Notes under the pieces: generated by a model
What the model was told of the DNA's origin: nothing
Seen by the model: the letters and a program-made list of their open reading frames with translations, nothing else
Database searches by the model: none
Made by a program: the position numbers and the translations under genes
Origin: Amoebidium appalachense
Taxonomy: Eukaryota > Ichthyosporea
Assembly (NCBI GenBank): GCA_963693365.1
Contig: CAVNZM010000004.1
Coordinates: forward strand, 3,224,001-3,288,000
Reading direction: 5' to 3'
Length of the DNA: 64,000 nt
Shown here: positions 47,419 to 60,501 of the stretch, piece by piece
Numbering within the stretch: the stretch's first letter is position 1
Layout: each line of letters begins with the position of its first letter

Positions 47419-47840
47419 TAATGTTAGATGTACAGCTATGTACGGGAGCAAAATGAAGCTTCGGAAACACACCAAGGTGCACGAGTGTGTGTGTGTGTAT
47501 TTGGGGGGGGGAGGGGGGGGGGGGGGGGGTCGGTGAGGGAGGGAGGGAGGGAGGGAGAGAGCGAGGGAAGGAGGGAAGGAGGGGAGTAGGGAGGGTGAAA
47601 GTGGGGAGGGAGGGAGGCAGGGAGGGAGAGGAGAGGGGGAGAGGGGGGAGGGAGAGAGGCAGGGAGGGACGGAGGGAGGGAGGGAGGGAGGGAGGGAGGG
47701 AGGGAGGGAGGGAGAGAGAGTGCGAGAGAGAGAGAGATAGAGAGGGAGAGAGAGAGAGAGAGAGGTGCCGGGGGGGGGGGGGGGGGGGGGGGGGGAAGCG
47801 GTAGGCATGGGGGTTGTATACACAAACCTACATGCATCCC

Positions 47841-47896
<56 letters not shown>

Positions 47897-49069
47897 AAAA
47901 AAAAAAACCACACCACCACCACCACCACCGACATCAACAAGCAAGCTACACTCAGTAAACTCGTCCCATAAATAAATACAGAAAAACCGTCGTGGGCCCA
48001 GGGGGAGGGAGGGGGGGGGGGGGGGGGGGGGGGATTCATACATATCTCTCGAAGTAAGCAGCATAGTGCCAGGGTGTGTTGCCCAGCCCAATGTCCTTCA
48101 CCACATTCTCAGCCGTCACCAGTTTCATGATGTTGTCTGCACTGTCACCTACATGTGCGCCACACCATTAGCAAAAGGATAGACATAGTAATATAAAATA
48201 TGCACACTGTCGCCTGCATGTGCACATTGTTGGCAAAAGGGTTAATAATATCACAACCTTCACACTTTTTGCAGAAGGATAAGGAACAAAACGCAGGCCC
48301 GGGGGGGGGGGGGGGGGGGGGGGGAAAGGAGAAAAAGGAAAGAAAGGTATTAAGAGAATGAGAATTAGAAAGGCTTATGCCAAACGAATATCAAAGGTAG
48401 GGGGAATGTGTGTGTGTGTGTTTGCGCGCGCACGCACGCGAGTGTGTATGTGTGTGTGAGAGTGTACATGCGCATGTGCATGTGTGCGCGTGTGCGTGTG
48501 CTTTTGTGTGGGTGAGTGGGTGAGAGAGAGTGTGTGTGAATGTGAGTGTGTGGGTGTGTGTGTGCATTAGCTACCTCTGCGCATAGCCACAGCTATTGGA
48601 TGTGTGTTTCTGTCAAAGTCCTTCTGTATCCTCTGGAACTCCCTCTGCAGGGATGCAAGCCCTCTCTTGCGCCGAATCTCATCGTAATAGTCCAAGTCCA
48701 GATCACTAGCCCATAGCCCCCCATGTCAACACACAGTTACTCACACCAACCCTCTCCCTACCCCAAAATATAAATAAATAAACAAACAAACAAACAAATA
48801 AGTATATAAAACATCAATAATGTTTTTTTAACAGAAATACAACCCCCCCCCCTCCCCCCCGTGACCAAGTGTGTCATCCACACCTATTGAAGTCCACCCC
48901 CCTGCCGCCCGCCCCCCGCCCCCTCCCCCCCCCCCCCCCCCTCCCCCCCCCCCCCCCCCCTGGGGGCTTCAAATAGAGGGCACTGCTCCAATCACACCCA
49001 GGGAGCCAAGGCATGATGGCAGCCCATCTTTTGCACTCTTGCCTTAAAGGTGCAACCGACCTTTGCCCC

Positions 49070-49108
<39 letters not shown>

Positions 49109-49435
49109 TTCCTCCCCTCTTTCCCCGTCTCTCACAAAACTACCAACCACACACACACACACACACACAACCACGAAAACAAAAGTATCACACCCACTCA
49201 ACCACTCAACCCGTCATCCCCCTCATCCCCCCCCCCCCCCCCCCCCCCCACAAAAAAAAAAAAAAAAAAAAAAAAAAGACAGGAAGAAAGAATAAAAAGG
49301 AACAAAAAAAAAAACAAAGACCAAAAATGAAAATCCCCCCCCCCCCCCCCCCTTCCCCCCCAAACCTTTCTCCATGGGCGAGTGCATCATCTACATCAAA
49401 GTCCATCCACCGGCGTTCCTGCCTCCCCTCGCCCC

Positions 49436-49486
<51 letters not shown>

Positions 49487-49631
49487 GCTAAGCCTGCTCC
49501 ATTCACACTCAGAGAGCCCGGTCGGTCCTTCACACCCTAAGTTCTGTTGACTGACACCTCCTGCCACCCTCCCCAACCCCCGCCCCTGAACACACGCACA
49601 CGCACGCACACACACACACACCACACACACA

Positions 49632-49704
<73 letters not shown>

Positions 49705-49962
49705 CCACCCCGAGTGCTTTCTCCAACCCTGCTCCCTGAGGAATGCCTCGAACTGCTGATCCTTGACCTCCCACTCCGCATAGTATTTAATGTCGGTGAA
49801 GAAGCTGGCACGGAAATAGCGCTGCATCATCTGCAAAGAGGGAAAAAATAAAAATACAAATACAAATAAATAACATTAAAAAGGAAAAGGACAAAAAGAA
49901 AAAAAGGAAAAAAACAAAAAAGAGAAAAAAAGAAAAAAAGAAAAAAGAGATAAAAGAGGGGG

Positions 49963-49998
<36 letters not shown>

Positions 49999-50203
49999 GA
50001 AAGGAAAGAGAGAAAACGAAAAGGAAAAGCAGCCGAGGGCGAGCATGTGTCAGGGTGCTGTTTTTAAACCACTTTCCATATTGTACAAACTGCAGTCCCC
50101 ACGGTTAGGTAAGTACTACATCTTCTTCTCTTTTAACCCATCTTATCCACCGGCCATCCCCTAGTGCCATCTAGGTCTTGCAAGTTTAGGCTTCAAGTTT
50201 TCA

Positions 50204-50237
<34 letters not shown>

Positions 50238-50786
50238 ACCGCCCGCCCCCCGGGGCTCCCTTTTCATAAACGCAAACCCCTTATCTCCACTATCTCCACG
50301 AACATAAAAAAGCCCCTGCCTTTTTGGACAATAGCCACCGACTACAACTACGACAGAAAACCCCCCATATATATAATTTCTAACAAAAAAAATCCCAAAA
50401 CACCCCCCTCCTGAATTAGAACAGGAGTTACCAATTTTTTTAGAGACCTAATATCCCCCCCTACCTCCACGAACACAAATGCCACATATTGCCTACGAAA
50501 GACCAAGAAGTTTTCTAACTTCCAAGAACAAAAACCACCCCAGTCTTCCGTAAACGACACGATTCACCCATAAACTCGATGAACAAGAGGCCACCTTACT
50601 CCTGTGTGGAAAATCTCAAAAACCCTCTATCTCCATGAACATAAAACCCGCAATCACTCTTCGAAACCTGCCCCCCCCCCCCCCCCCCCCCCCCCTCTCC
50701 CCCCAAACCTCTTCCCCCCCCCTCCCCCCCCTCCCCGGAACAAACACCCCTACGTCCATAACAAACCTTCCCCCCAATCCTCTTCG

Positions 50787-50831
<45 letters not shown>

Positions 50832-51653
50832 ACCTACCCCCACTTACCCCCCCCCCCACCCAAAAAAAAAAAAACCTACCCCCACTTACCCCCCCCCCCC
50901 CCCCCCCCCCCTCCCCACCCCCAACGTCCATGAGCACTAAACCGCCAAATCCTCTCTCTATTCTCCCCCCCCCCCCCCTCCCCCCCCCCCCCCCAAAAAA
51001 AACACCTTAAGCTACCCCCACAACATAAACCCCCCAACCTTCATGGACATAAACCCCTTAGTCATCAATGAAACAACCCCCCCCTCCCCCAACCTCCATG
51101 AACATAAACCCCCAAGTATTAACGAAAAACAATTTAAAGAAACCCCGAACCCTTATGAACATAGACCCACGTGCCCCCACTAACATAACCCCCTCCTAGG
51201 CCTACCTCCACGCACATAAGTCCCCCTACCCCCACAAACATAAACCCCCTACCCTCACGAACATGAACCCTCCTAACCCCATGAACATAACCCCCCCCCC
51301 CCCCCTACCCCCACGAACATAAACACCCCTACCTCCATGAACATAACCCCCCCTACCCCCACGAACATAAACACCCCTACCTCCATGAACATGTGCATTG
51401 CCAGGTCATCATCCATGCATATGTCGTCGTCGCTATCTTCTTCCTCCTCCGCCAGCTTGCGGTAGGCATAGTTCACCCGCTGAAACTGGATCTGAAAAAA
51501 CACCGGGCATGAGACTGTGCACAACCAGAATGTAAAACACACACACACATACACATACACAAGAACACACACACAGAGAGACAAGACACCCACACACACA
51601 CGAGCTCACACCGAGAAACGACACATACACTAACACACACACACACCACACAC

Positions 51654-51711
<58 letters not shown>

Positions 51712-52274
51712 ACACCACCCGGCGACCATATGCATAGCTAAACAAGACTCCGAGCACCCAATAAGTACTGGTCAAAAAACCAGCATCATTAACCCTTCAT
51801 TCAATTATTCCTGCATTCTCTGTGCAACCACCCCTACACCAGAACCGAGCTAACCACCCCCTCACCCGATCCAAGCCTGCCTGTCCGGGATCCCTCACAG
51901 ATTTCGGTAGATCTGAGTAGAAGGTGCTGGGCGGATGGAGAAGGAAAGAATGGAGCGAGGGAAGGGGGGGGGGGGGGGGGGGGATTATACCTTTGACTCT
52001 TCACTGCCGTCATTCTTGTCGGGGTGGTGCTGCACAGCCAGTCTCTTGTAAGCGGCCCTATAAAAAGGGAAACACAGGTGTAAACAGGGGAAGGTAAAAC
52101 CGTTTCAGTTTCTTCAAGCAACCATTTCAAATTCCCTTAGGGCTTGGAAAAAGGCCAACAAGGCAAAAAAACGAGTGGGCGTCCTAGGCTCACGTACGGG
52201 GAAAAGGGGGAAGGGGATCCAAAAGAGGGGAAGAAGGAATTGAGGGTTTGTACGGAAAGGGGGGAGGGGGGGAA

Positions 52275-52308
<34 letters not shown>

Positions 52309-52418
52309 GGAGAGAGAGGAGAGGAAGACACAGATGGATCGTAGTACCTGATCTCCTGCTTGGAGGCCTCCTCGGCGACCCCAAGTACGGAGTAGCACTC
52401 GGAACGTTTCAGCTGCAT
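44980..52418 (-). CDS. J-domain / ankyrin / UBA / CCCH zinc finger / RGG protein
   Basis: Twelve exons, minus strand: 52348-52418, 51991-52057, 51381-51491, 49709-49830, 49366-49422, 48998-49042, 48884-48901, 48575-48705, 48042-48148, 47219-47356, 45731-46453 and 44980-45222; 610 residues, all in frame. The J domain begins at residue 1 (YSVLGVAEEASKQEIR, HPD at 35-37). An acidic stretch and a W/R-rich middle follow. Two ankyrin-type units come next (GLGNTPWHYAAYFERY; DRGQTPLDLCDHG). Then a Lys/Glu/Pro linker, a UBA domain (about 458-497, MGF at 470), a CCCH finger (C531, C539, C545, H549) and RGG-type repeats ending in YYGYQ. J domains recruit Hsp70, UBA binds ubiquitin, CCCH and RGG often bind RNA, so ribosome- or RNA-linked quality control is plausible. 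Least certain: the 18-nt exon 7, the acceptor of exon 6 and the joint between exons 10 and 11. Confidence 0.78.
45467..45541. repeat. (GT)n microsatellite in the last intron of the J gene
   Basis: Alternating GT for about 75 bp. A second GT array at 45225-45262 runs right up to the exon 12 acceptor, so on the sense strand the acceptor is the end of a CA array (CACACAG). Confidence 0.9.
50270..51392 (-). repeat. Minisatellite copying an exon end and splice donor
   Basis: Repeated variants of CTCCATGAACATAAACCCCC fill intron 3 of the J gene. The two units nearest the exon are 48 bp apart, and the second repeats the exon 3 end with its donor (sense ATGTTCATGGAG|GTAGGG). Copies decay with distance from the exon. 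Confidence 0.75.
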
Positions 52419-53236
52419 AGTAGCGGGTCACAGGCCGCTACCGTTGCTTGAGCAGATGCCAAAACCCAAGAACAGCACCCCTGTGTGTCTGGTGTGAAAG
52501 GCGATGGGGCACGGGGAACATGCACGAAAGGTGGGGTGGAGCGGGGATATAAGTGGGTGGTTGGGTAGGTAGGGGGGGTTGGTCAATACAAGGGAATTTA
52601 GGGTTGAATAAAGGAGAAACAATTGAGAATCTGGGAAGCCAAAAATAAATTGTCTTGGTAGTACAGACCGAAAATGCAATTCCTGTTACTAGATCTGAGT
52701 TAGGCATGTGACTTCGTCCGTCGACCGTGCGTTTTGAGATCGGGGTTTTCGACCTTATTACTTCTACCAGTGCTATCATAAGTACGTAACGGGCTATGAT
52801 TCTTGACAAGAACAAACGTCCGAATCTGCCCTTTACCTCTTTTCTACGCCCACAAGTCTTACCCCAGTTCTGTTGTGTCTCTTCCACTCAGGTTGACAAC
52901 TTTGTCATGATGCTGCGCCTTGATTATATAGTCCATTGATAGTCTAAAATATGTATACGTAGATGTCGAACTGATAATCGTACTCTAGATTATTTAGGTT
53001 GTAAAAATACGTCATGGAAGTCACTGTCTCACAGACTAATCAATCGAAAAATAGCCATATAAGGAATTGGCGCGCTTTTCTTTTTTGATGCTAACGTCCG
53101 GTGGTCCGTGGCCGGCCCGAGCTTTGAGAACCCCCATGTTGCACCTAAAGCATTCTCAAAATTTGAACATGCCTTCGAAAAGTAGAGGTATAAGTGATAT
53201 ATCGGGTTGAAAAGGGAAGGGTATAGTGCAGGCAGC
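52419..53236. other. Divergent promoter region, J-domain / MORN
   Basis: 818 bp between the two start codons, of ordinary complexity and without repeats. Both promoters must be here. No clear TATA element was recognised. Confidence 0.5.
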
Positions 53237-53379
53237 ATGGCGTCGGGCAGCTTTAAGGCGGGCGTTGACCGTGGGATGGAGTACCGCAGTGACGGTAGCC
53301 AATACGTGGGTATGTTTTCCTTTCACAGTTTTTTGTTTGGGCGGTGGGGTGGGGTAGGAGGGTGGGGTGGGGGGGGGGG

Positions 53380-53413
<34 letters not shown>

Positions 53414-54390
53414 GGGGAAGGGGTAGTGAAGTTATAAATTAAAAAAAAGGAGGGGAGTTGAGGGAATGAAAGATCAGGTGGGTAGCTGCAACTTGCAATC
53501 CGAACACGTGCACGTTGCACATTCTTGTCACATACCCACCTCTCTCACCTGCAGGATCATTTCTTTCAAATCGTGTGAATGAATAATTTATGATGTTTAT
53601 GGCATTGCCCTTAAGAATCCTGCGATTTTGCATCTGATTTTGAGCTCAAATAAGTTTAAGCACTGCCCTTAAGAATCCTACGAATTTGCATCTGATTTTG
53701 AGCTCAAATAAGTTTAAGCAATAAGTGATATACTCCAAGCGCGCACAGTATCTTTTTTCCGTGAACCACATAAGGTCCTCTAGCTAGGCTGCTTGAGGCA
53801 CACACGCTTGCACATGTCTTGGCACGCTCAGGAGTTGCCGTGGCTGTGCACTTATTCAAGGAAGCGCACACATTCTTGCACCCATGCATGCACAAGCGGA
53901 ATCGCAATAACCAGTCTCACACACAAGCTGGAACACACACATACACACACACACCAATAAATGAACACATGCCCACAGGCGCACAAACACACTCAAACTA
54001 AGGCTCCATGGAAGGAGAGACACACATCTCAAGCAATAAGGCCACCCATATATATTACATGTGTTTAAATACGAGCACCTGACACGCCTACGAATATGCA
54101 TCAAGCCCACACTTACACCTGCTTTCCCTCGCACAAATATATGGCACATAAGAACCGTAACACTTCATCTCTCAATCACTCTCATCCCCTCGCCCAACAA
54201 CCCAACACGGAATAAAGCACTGATTTTCAGGGCATTATTGCAGGGCAGTATAAGCATGGAAGGCCCCATGGGTTGGGGGTGCTGCACTGGCAGGATGGAG
54301 AAAGGTGTGTTAAGAACTTTCTTTCATGGCACTAGTTTAACAAAGCACAAATCATCTCTGGTCATCAGGGCAAATTTCTCTTCCTCCAGT

Positions 54391-54421
<31 letters not shown>

Positions 54422-55114
54422 TGGTAAACCACATTGCATGAAAGATAAATAGCCTGGCAAGCAAAATACTGACATGGATCGACATCATGTGCCCCTGGAA
54501 CATAGGTTCTGTGCATTCGGTCGTAGACTCTGAAGATGGGGCATCTACACGGGTTCGAAGGAGGTTTTTGGCCCAGACCGCATCTGTTTTGCTTGCTGTT
54601 TAGTTCAGTGTATTTACTTTGAAACAGCATATGTACACAATACACCACTTTCCCTCTCCCCCCCCCTCCCCCCCACTCCTCCCCTCCCTCCCTCTTTTCT
54701 TAAGCTCATCATAATGTAACATGCTTTTTTTGTGGTGGGCCACAGATACCAGGGGCAGTTTTGTGACGGTCTGCGTGAGGGCTTTGGAATGTACACACGG
54801 GCAGACGGTGCACCGTATGAGGGCCAGTGGGTGAAGGATGCAAAGGAGGGCATAGGTATCCCTCCCCATGTCCTCCCCCCCCCCCCCCCTCCCCCACTCA
54901 CACACACACCCCTCTCTCTTTTCCTTTCTCTTCCCCCCCCTCCCCCCCCTGCCCCCCTCCCATCCCCACAAAAAAAAAAAAAAAGAAAAGAAAAGAAAAA
55001 GAAAAAAGTAAAGCAAAGGAAGCTTGAAGGAAAGTGTGCACACAAGGGTACAAACCCCCTTTTTTTTTACACCTCACAGCGTCAGTTCCACAATGGCCCC
55101 ATTTCTCCTGTGCA

Positions 55115-55150
<36 letters not shown>

Positions 55151-56045
55151 TTCTTTCCCCGGGGGGAATAGCCGTTCATTCCCTTCATGTATTCTATGAT
55201 GGGATGTGTGGCCAAACGATAGTTGTGCTTGTGTACCCACCGGGGAAAGGTTAAAAATAGGCACATCTGAAAGTTTCATTCTTGGGACAGAGATTGGTTT
55301 TTAAGTATTTATGGCTATACTTTTTTTTTTTGGGGGGGTGTGTGTGTGTGGGGGGGGGGGGGGGCTAGGGAAGGAAAAATGAAGGGGGGTTTGAGGTTTT
55401 TTTTTGAGGGGGGGAGAGGCGGGGGGGGGGGGGGGGGGGGGGAGCTAGGGAAGGAAAAAGGAGTGGTTTTTTTTTTTTTTTTTGGGGGGGGGGGGGGGGC
55501 TTATCAAACATATTGGCCAATGCACCCCCCCCCTGCCACCTCCCCTTCGCACACACACACACACACACACCTGGGCCGCTTTCTCCCTGCATTCCCACAA
55601 CCTTCCCCTCATCCCTTCTTCCATTCAGCATTCCTTACCCTTCCTCCTCCATCCCTCCCTACCTTCCATTAATGGATGCATGACCACAGGCCGTGAGGTG
55701 TACCCCGGTGAGTGCATGTATGTTGGGGGATGGAGCAAGAACATGTGGCACGGGCTGGGCCGGACCGTTGATTTGAGCCAAAACCCGGCCCGAATCATCC
55801 ATTCGGGTCAGTGGGCCCATAATCTCGTAACTGACTCACACATGGCCGCCCCCCTGGATGAGACCTTTTTTCAGGTGATCCCCCCCCCCCCCCCCCCCCC
55901 CCCCCCCACCCAAACACACACACACACACACATACACACAACCCTTCCCTCCCCCCTCCCTTTCTTTCTCTTCTCCCTTTTCCCTTCCCCCCCCCCCCCC
56001 CCCCCCCACACACACACACAGACACAGACACACGCGTACACGATC

Positions 56046-56085
<40 letters not shown>

Positions 56086-56492
56086 CCACCACCACCACCA
56101 CCACCCCTTCTAACGCACACACACACACCTTTCTCTCTCTTAAGTTTCAGTTTCAGATACCGTTGTCTTATCCTCCTTCCCCCCCCCCCCCCCCCCCCCC
56201 TCCCCCCTACCCCTCTGCTCCCCTCCCCTTCTGCTCGTTGCACTACACAGCTCTGGGCGTTTTCCTTGCATGTTGGAGGAGGGGTAGGGAGGGTGTATGT
56301 GTGTGTGAGAGGGGGGGGGGGGGGGAGGCATCGAGGGCGGGGAGTCAATTTCGGTTGCTGGTCCTAAGAATATATGTCTCACGAGTGTTATTGGTGTGCA
56401 AGAGTTAAAGATCCCAACCAGGGAGATCATTTGCTCGGTCAACACCGCTCAAACCCCAACCTTATTGTGGTTCAACCTTTACGCTCCCCCCC

Positions 56493-56527
<35 letters not shown>

Positions 56528-57104
56528 CACACACACACACACGCACGCACACCCGACCCTCTCCTCTTCTTAACACCACATGCATGCGCACACAAGAGAC
56601 AGACAGGCACGCACACACCACACACACACACACCTTTTCCTTCCATCTCCTCTCCCATCAGAAGCTTTATATGTATGACCAGGTAGCAGCACAAAAAAAA
56701 TAAGATGTCACAACCATGATTACAGCCCAAAAATAGCCACTTTAAAAGTCTAAAAATAGTTCATTGGGCCCAGAATGTTGTGTCTGCAGCGAGTAAGGCC
56801 AGTGAGGTTGCAGCAGCAGCCATGGTCGTGGCTGATGGCATAGTGAGGGACCTGAGTGACCCACAGGACAATGTGGTGAATAAGTATAACCCCCCCCCCC
56901 CCCCCCCCCTTCCCGCCGCCGCCTCTGTCACACATAAAGCTTGCACACACCTACACACAGGCTTGCACGTGCGCGTGACTCACACACACATACACACACA
57001 GCGAGAGAGAGGAGGAGAAAGGGGGAGTTGCTCATACATGCACTCCTACACGGACACACAGTCACGCCTACACACGCATGCACGCACACATGTACACACA
57101 AACA

Positions 57105-57170
<66 letters not shown>

Positions 57171-57234
57171 CTGAACACAAACCTAATGCATATGCTCACA
57201 ATCATACGAACAAACACGCACACACACGCGCACG

Positions 57235-57284
<50 letters not shown>

Positions 57285-57962
57285 GGGATCACGATAAACT
57301 TCTTCTATTAAAGCAAAGAGTAGTAAAGAGTAGCTTCCACTTGTCTGTTCATTGCTCGATATCACCATTGGTCCGCTCTTTTCACCAATTCATTTTTTTC
57401 ATGCTATCATCCAATCAGGAACCACGATCCAACAGGTTCCCCCCCCCCCCCCCCCTCCCCCCCGGAAAGAAAACTAAACAACGTATTATGCAGTTAGCGT
57501 GCCCCACACACACATACACCATACACACAGATGCACACATGCACACGCGCACACACATACATACCACACACACATCTCCCTCTCTCCCCACACACACACT
57601 CCTCACCACCTCTCCTTTCCCCCTCTCTCCCCTTCCTCCCCACATTTCCTCAGAGATTCCCTCACTACTGTCTTCTGCCGTTCCACACAATGCACACACT
57701 CTTTCGTTGTCCCCCCCCCCCCCCCCCCCCCTCCTTTCCTTTCCTTCGCTGTCTCCTGCCCCTCCCCCCCTCCCCCCTTCCCTGCTCTATCTTTCTCTCT
57801 CTTTCTCATATCAACCCCCACACACATAGTGCTAAAATTCAACCCTGTGTGTGTTTGCAGGCTGCAGTTCACTGTGCAGACAGCCACACCCATACGCGTG
57901 GATGTGGAGTTGACGGCAAAGGGCACCGTGAGGTTGAGGGGCAGGGGCATGGCTGTACTGCA

Positions 57963-57999
<37 letters not shown>

Positions 58000-58018
58000 G
58001 GGGTGGGTGGGTGGGTGG

Positions 58019-58049
<31 letters not shown>

Positions 58050-58208
58050 GGGGATTGGTGGGTGGGTGGGTGGGTGGTTGGGGTTGCCGGGGGGAGGGGG
58101 GGGGGTTAGGGGAGGTGAGGGAAGTGGTTGGTTGGTTGGGTGGGGGTAGGTGTGTGTGTGTGGGTAAGGGGGGCCGGAGGATAATGGGGTGTGGCTATGT
58201 CTGTGTGG

Positions 58209-58239
<31 letters not shown>

Positions 58240-58357
58240 TGTGATTTTGTGATTTTGTGATTTTGAGTGGGTAGGTACATGTAGGTGGGCTTATCTGTTA
58301 ATTTAGTGTGGGTGTGTGATGTGTAGGTGAGGCATCGGTGTCATGCGTGAAGGCGTT

Positions 58358-58395
<38 letters not shown>

Positions 58396-58814
58396 CGTGT
58401 GTGTGTGTGTTTGTTTGTGTTTGTGTGCGCATGCATACATGCATGTGTGCTACATGGGTTGGGTTTTTGCAACCACCTTTACCTGTAAAAAACAAGCACA
58501 GGGAGTACTGCTGCCACTTTTTCCTGTTTCAGTGTTGGCGTTGGCCGATATCAAGCTCTTGGTGGTTGGAATTTGGAACATTCCAGATGTGGGATTTGTG
58601 GGGCTTACATAGCAACCCCCCCCCCTCCCCCACCCACCCACCCCTCACCCCGCCCCACCCAACCCCCTCCCCTCACGCGTGTACTGTGAACGCTTTGGGC
58701 CTCCTCTGAAAATGAGCTTTACTTTAAGGCATATTCTTTGTATGTGCTTAGCAAGATTTCAATGATTGTTTTGTCCGTCGTGTAGGCTTACTTCATATCC
58801 AGAAACACATTCTC

Positions 58815-58848
<34 letters not shown>

Positions 58849-59117
58849 TTCCCCCTCCCCCCGGCCATCTCCCCCTCTCCCCCTCCCCCCCCCCCCCCCC
58901 CCCCCCCACACACACACACATACACACACACCTCTTTCTCCTTCCTCCCTCCTCTGCAGGGATTTTGTACCGGGCGAGGTACCGACAAAACCTCCACCAA
59001 GGGGTATGGGAGTTAACACTTAACGGTTGTGATGGGGAGCTAGCAGAGCGGTACGGTTTGATGTATATGCTGGATGAGATCAGAAAAGAGATCGGCCCGG
59101 TTACTGTGACCCGATAA
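53237..59117 (+). CDS. MORN-repeat protein with a novel C-terminal region
   Basis: Seven exons: 53237-53309, 54244-54304, 54746-54855, 55690-55874, 56774-56883, 57861-57964 and 58960-59117; phases close, giving 266 residues. MORN units run through the first ~100 residues (YVGQYKHGRPHGLGVLHW, YQGQFCDGLREGFGMY, YEGQWVKDAKEGIG, YVGGWSKNMWHGLG). MORN repeats bind membranes or act as spacers, often in flagella or cell-cortex proteins. After them comes an Ala-rich helix (SAASKASEVAAAAMVVADG), then a segment of alternating hydrophobic residues (LQFTVQTATPIRVDVELTA, VRLRGRGMAVLQG), and an end with RYRQNLHQGVWELTL. I recognise no family for this second half. It is divergent with the J-domain gene. Confidence 0.78.
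53607..53722. repeat. Two-copy tandem repeat of 58 bp
   Basis: GCCCTTAAGAATCCT through AAATAAGTTTAAGCA occurs twice in a row with a few substitutions, in intron 1 of the MORN gene. Confidence 0.85.
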
Positions 59118-59525
59118 CTGCGACCCAGTAACTGTGACCCGAGAGGGGGGGGGGGGGGGGGGGGGGGGGGCTCCTTTTTTAGTTTGCAGGAAAGAAGAGT
59201 ATCACAGCAATCGGTACGATTGTTGGGTTTGATTGGGTCCGTATACATATGATGTATGTGAACCCAATGATTGATGGAAAAATCAGCCGAAGGCCAGGCA
59301 AAGCGTATTTGGTCCTTCTGTAGGGCGGCAGGCCGGTTGTTGGGTTGTGTGTGCATATGCGGGAACACCTGTGTACGTGTAGATTTTATTTTATTTTATT
59401 TTATTATCAATTTTTTTTTGCCTTTATGTTGTTTTGTTTTATTTTGTTTTGTTTTGTTTTGTTGTGTGTGTGTGTGTGTGTGTGCGTGGGAGGGGAGGGG
59501 GGGGGGGGGGGGGGGGGAGGGGGGA

Positions 59526-59563
<38 letters not shown>

Positions 59564-60470
59564 CTGGAGGGCTGGCCGGCAAGACTGGTCTGGTGTAGGT
59601 GTTCGTCAGTCAGGGCAGGGAGATTACGGTGGCCGTTTTTTGTGGGCATTCAAACCTTACCAAGGCATGGATTCATTATGGTATTGAAAAGGAAGCCTTA
59701 CTTACACCTAAAGTCACAGATGAAGTGATGGGTTGCATGAATAATAACCTGCTAAAGAAATTGAATCACTAATGGTTGTGTGTAACGATACCTTAATTCC
59801 AATGATTGGGGAGAGGCTATATTTATTAGCTACTAGTCCTAATAAATGTTAACTATAGGGCAGTTATAAACATTTAAGTGTATATATATGTCCAAGCCGT
59901 ATGAGGGATATTGGTCGTTGTTTATTTTTTTTTGTTTTTTATTTTATTTTATTTTATTTTCCTTTTTTCTTTTTTCTTAGTGGCATTTTTGTTTGTTTTT
60001 GAGACAGCCACCATCTACTTCGGTTGGTATTGAGTACTTTGGCATCATGATATATGTAGCAATCCCTCTGCAGATGACTTGATCATCTGCATACTGTCCT
60101 TGACAAGATTTCAAGTATATAAAATGAGTGTCTCTTGCTTATGCATTCCTGAGACCCCCTTCCGTGCACGGTCAGGCTTTCGAGCCGCGTTCGAACCAGC
60201 CAAACTCCTGCAGCAAGACCGTCTGGATCCATTCCTGCCCCCTTCCCCTTCCCCCCCCCCCCCCCTAGGCCCCCCCCCTCCTCCCCCCTCAACCCCAACC
60301 CCAACCCACCCGCCCACCACCACCACCACTGACACCGCCACAAAAAAGAAAAACAATAACTTCCCCACCTGTACCGCGCAAATTAAAAAGGACCCCTTCA
60401 CACCCCTCCAGAAATAACACGACTCACCGTGCACATATATAGACACATGTAAACTGACCCCCTCCCCCCC

Positions 60471-60501
<31 letters not shown>

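Noticed and set aside
58534-58612. Candidate exon (LALADIKLLVVGIWNI) in the last intron of the MORN gene
   Set aside because: Its possible donors end in phase 0, while the last exon needs phase 1; the direct join of exon 6 to 58960 fits frame and reads well.
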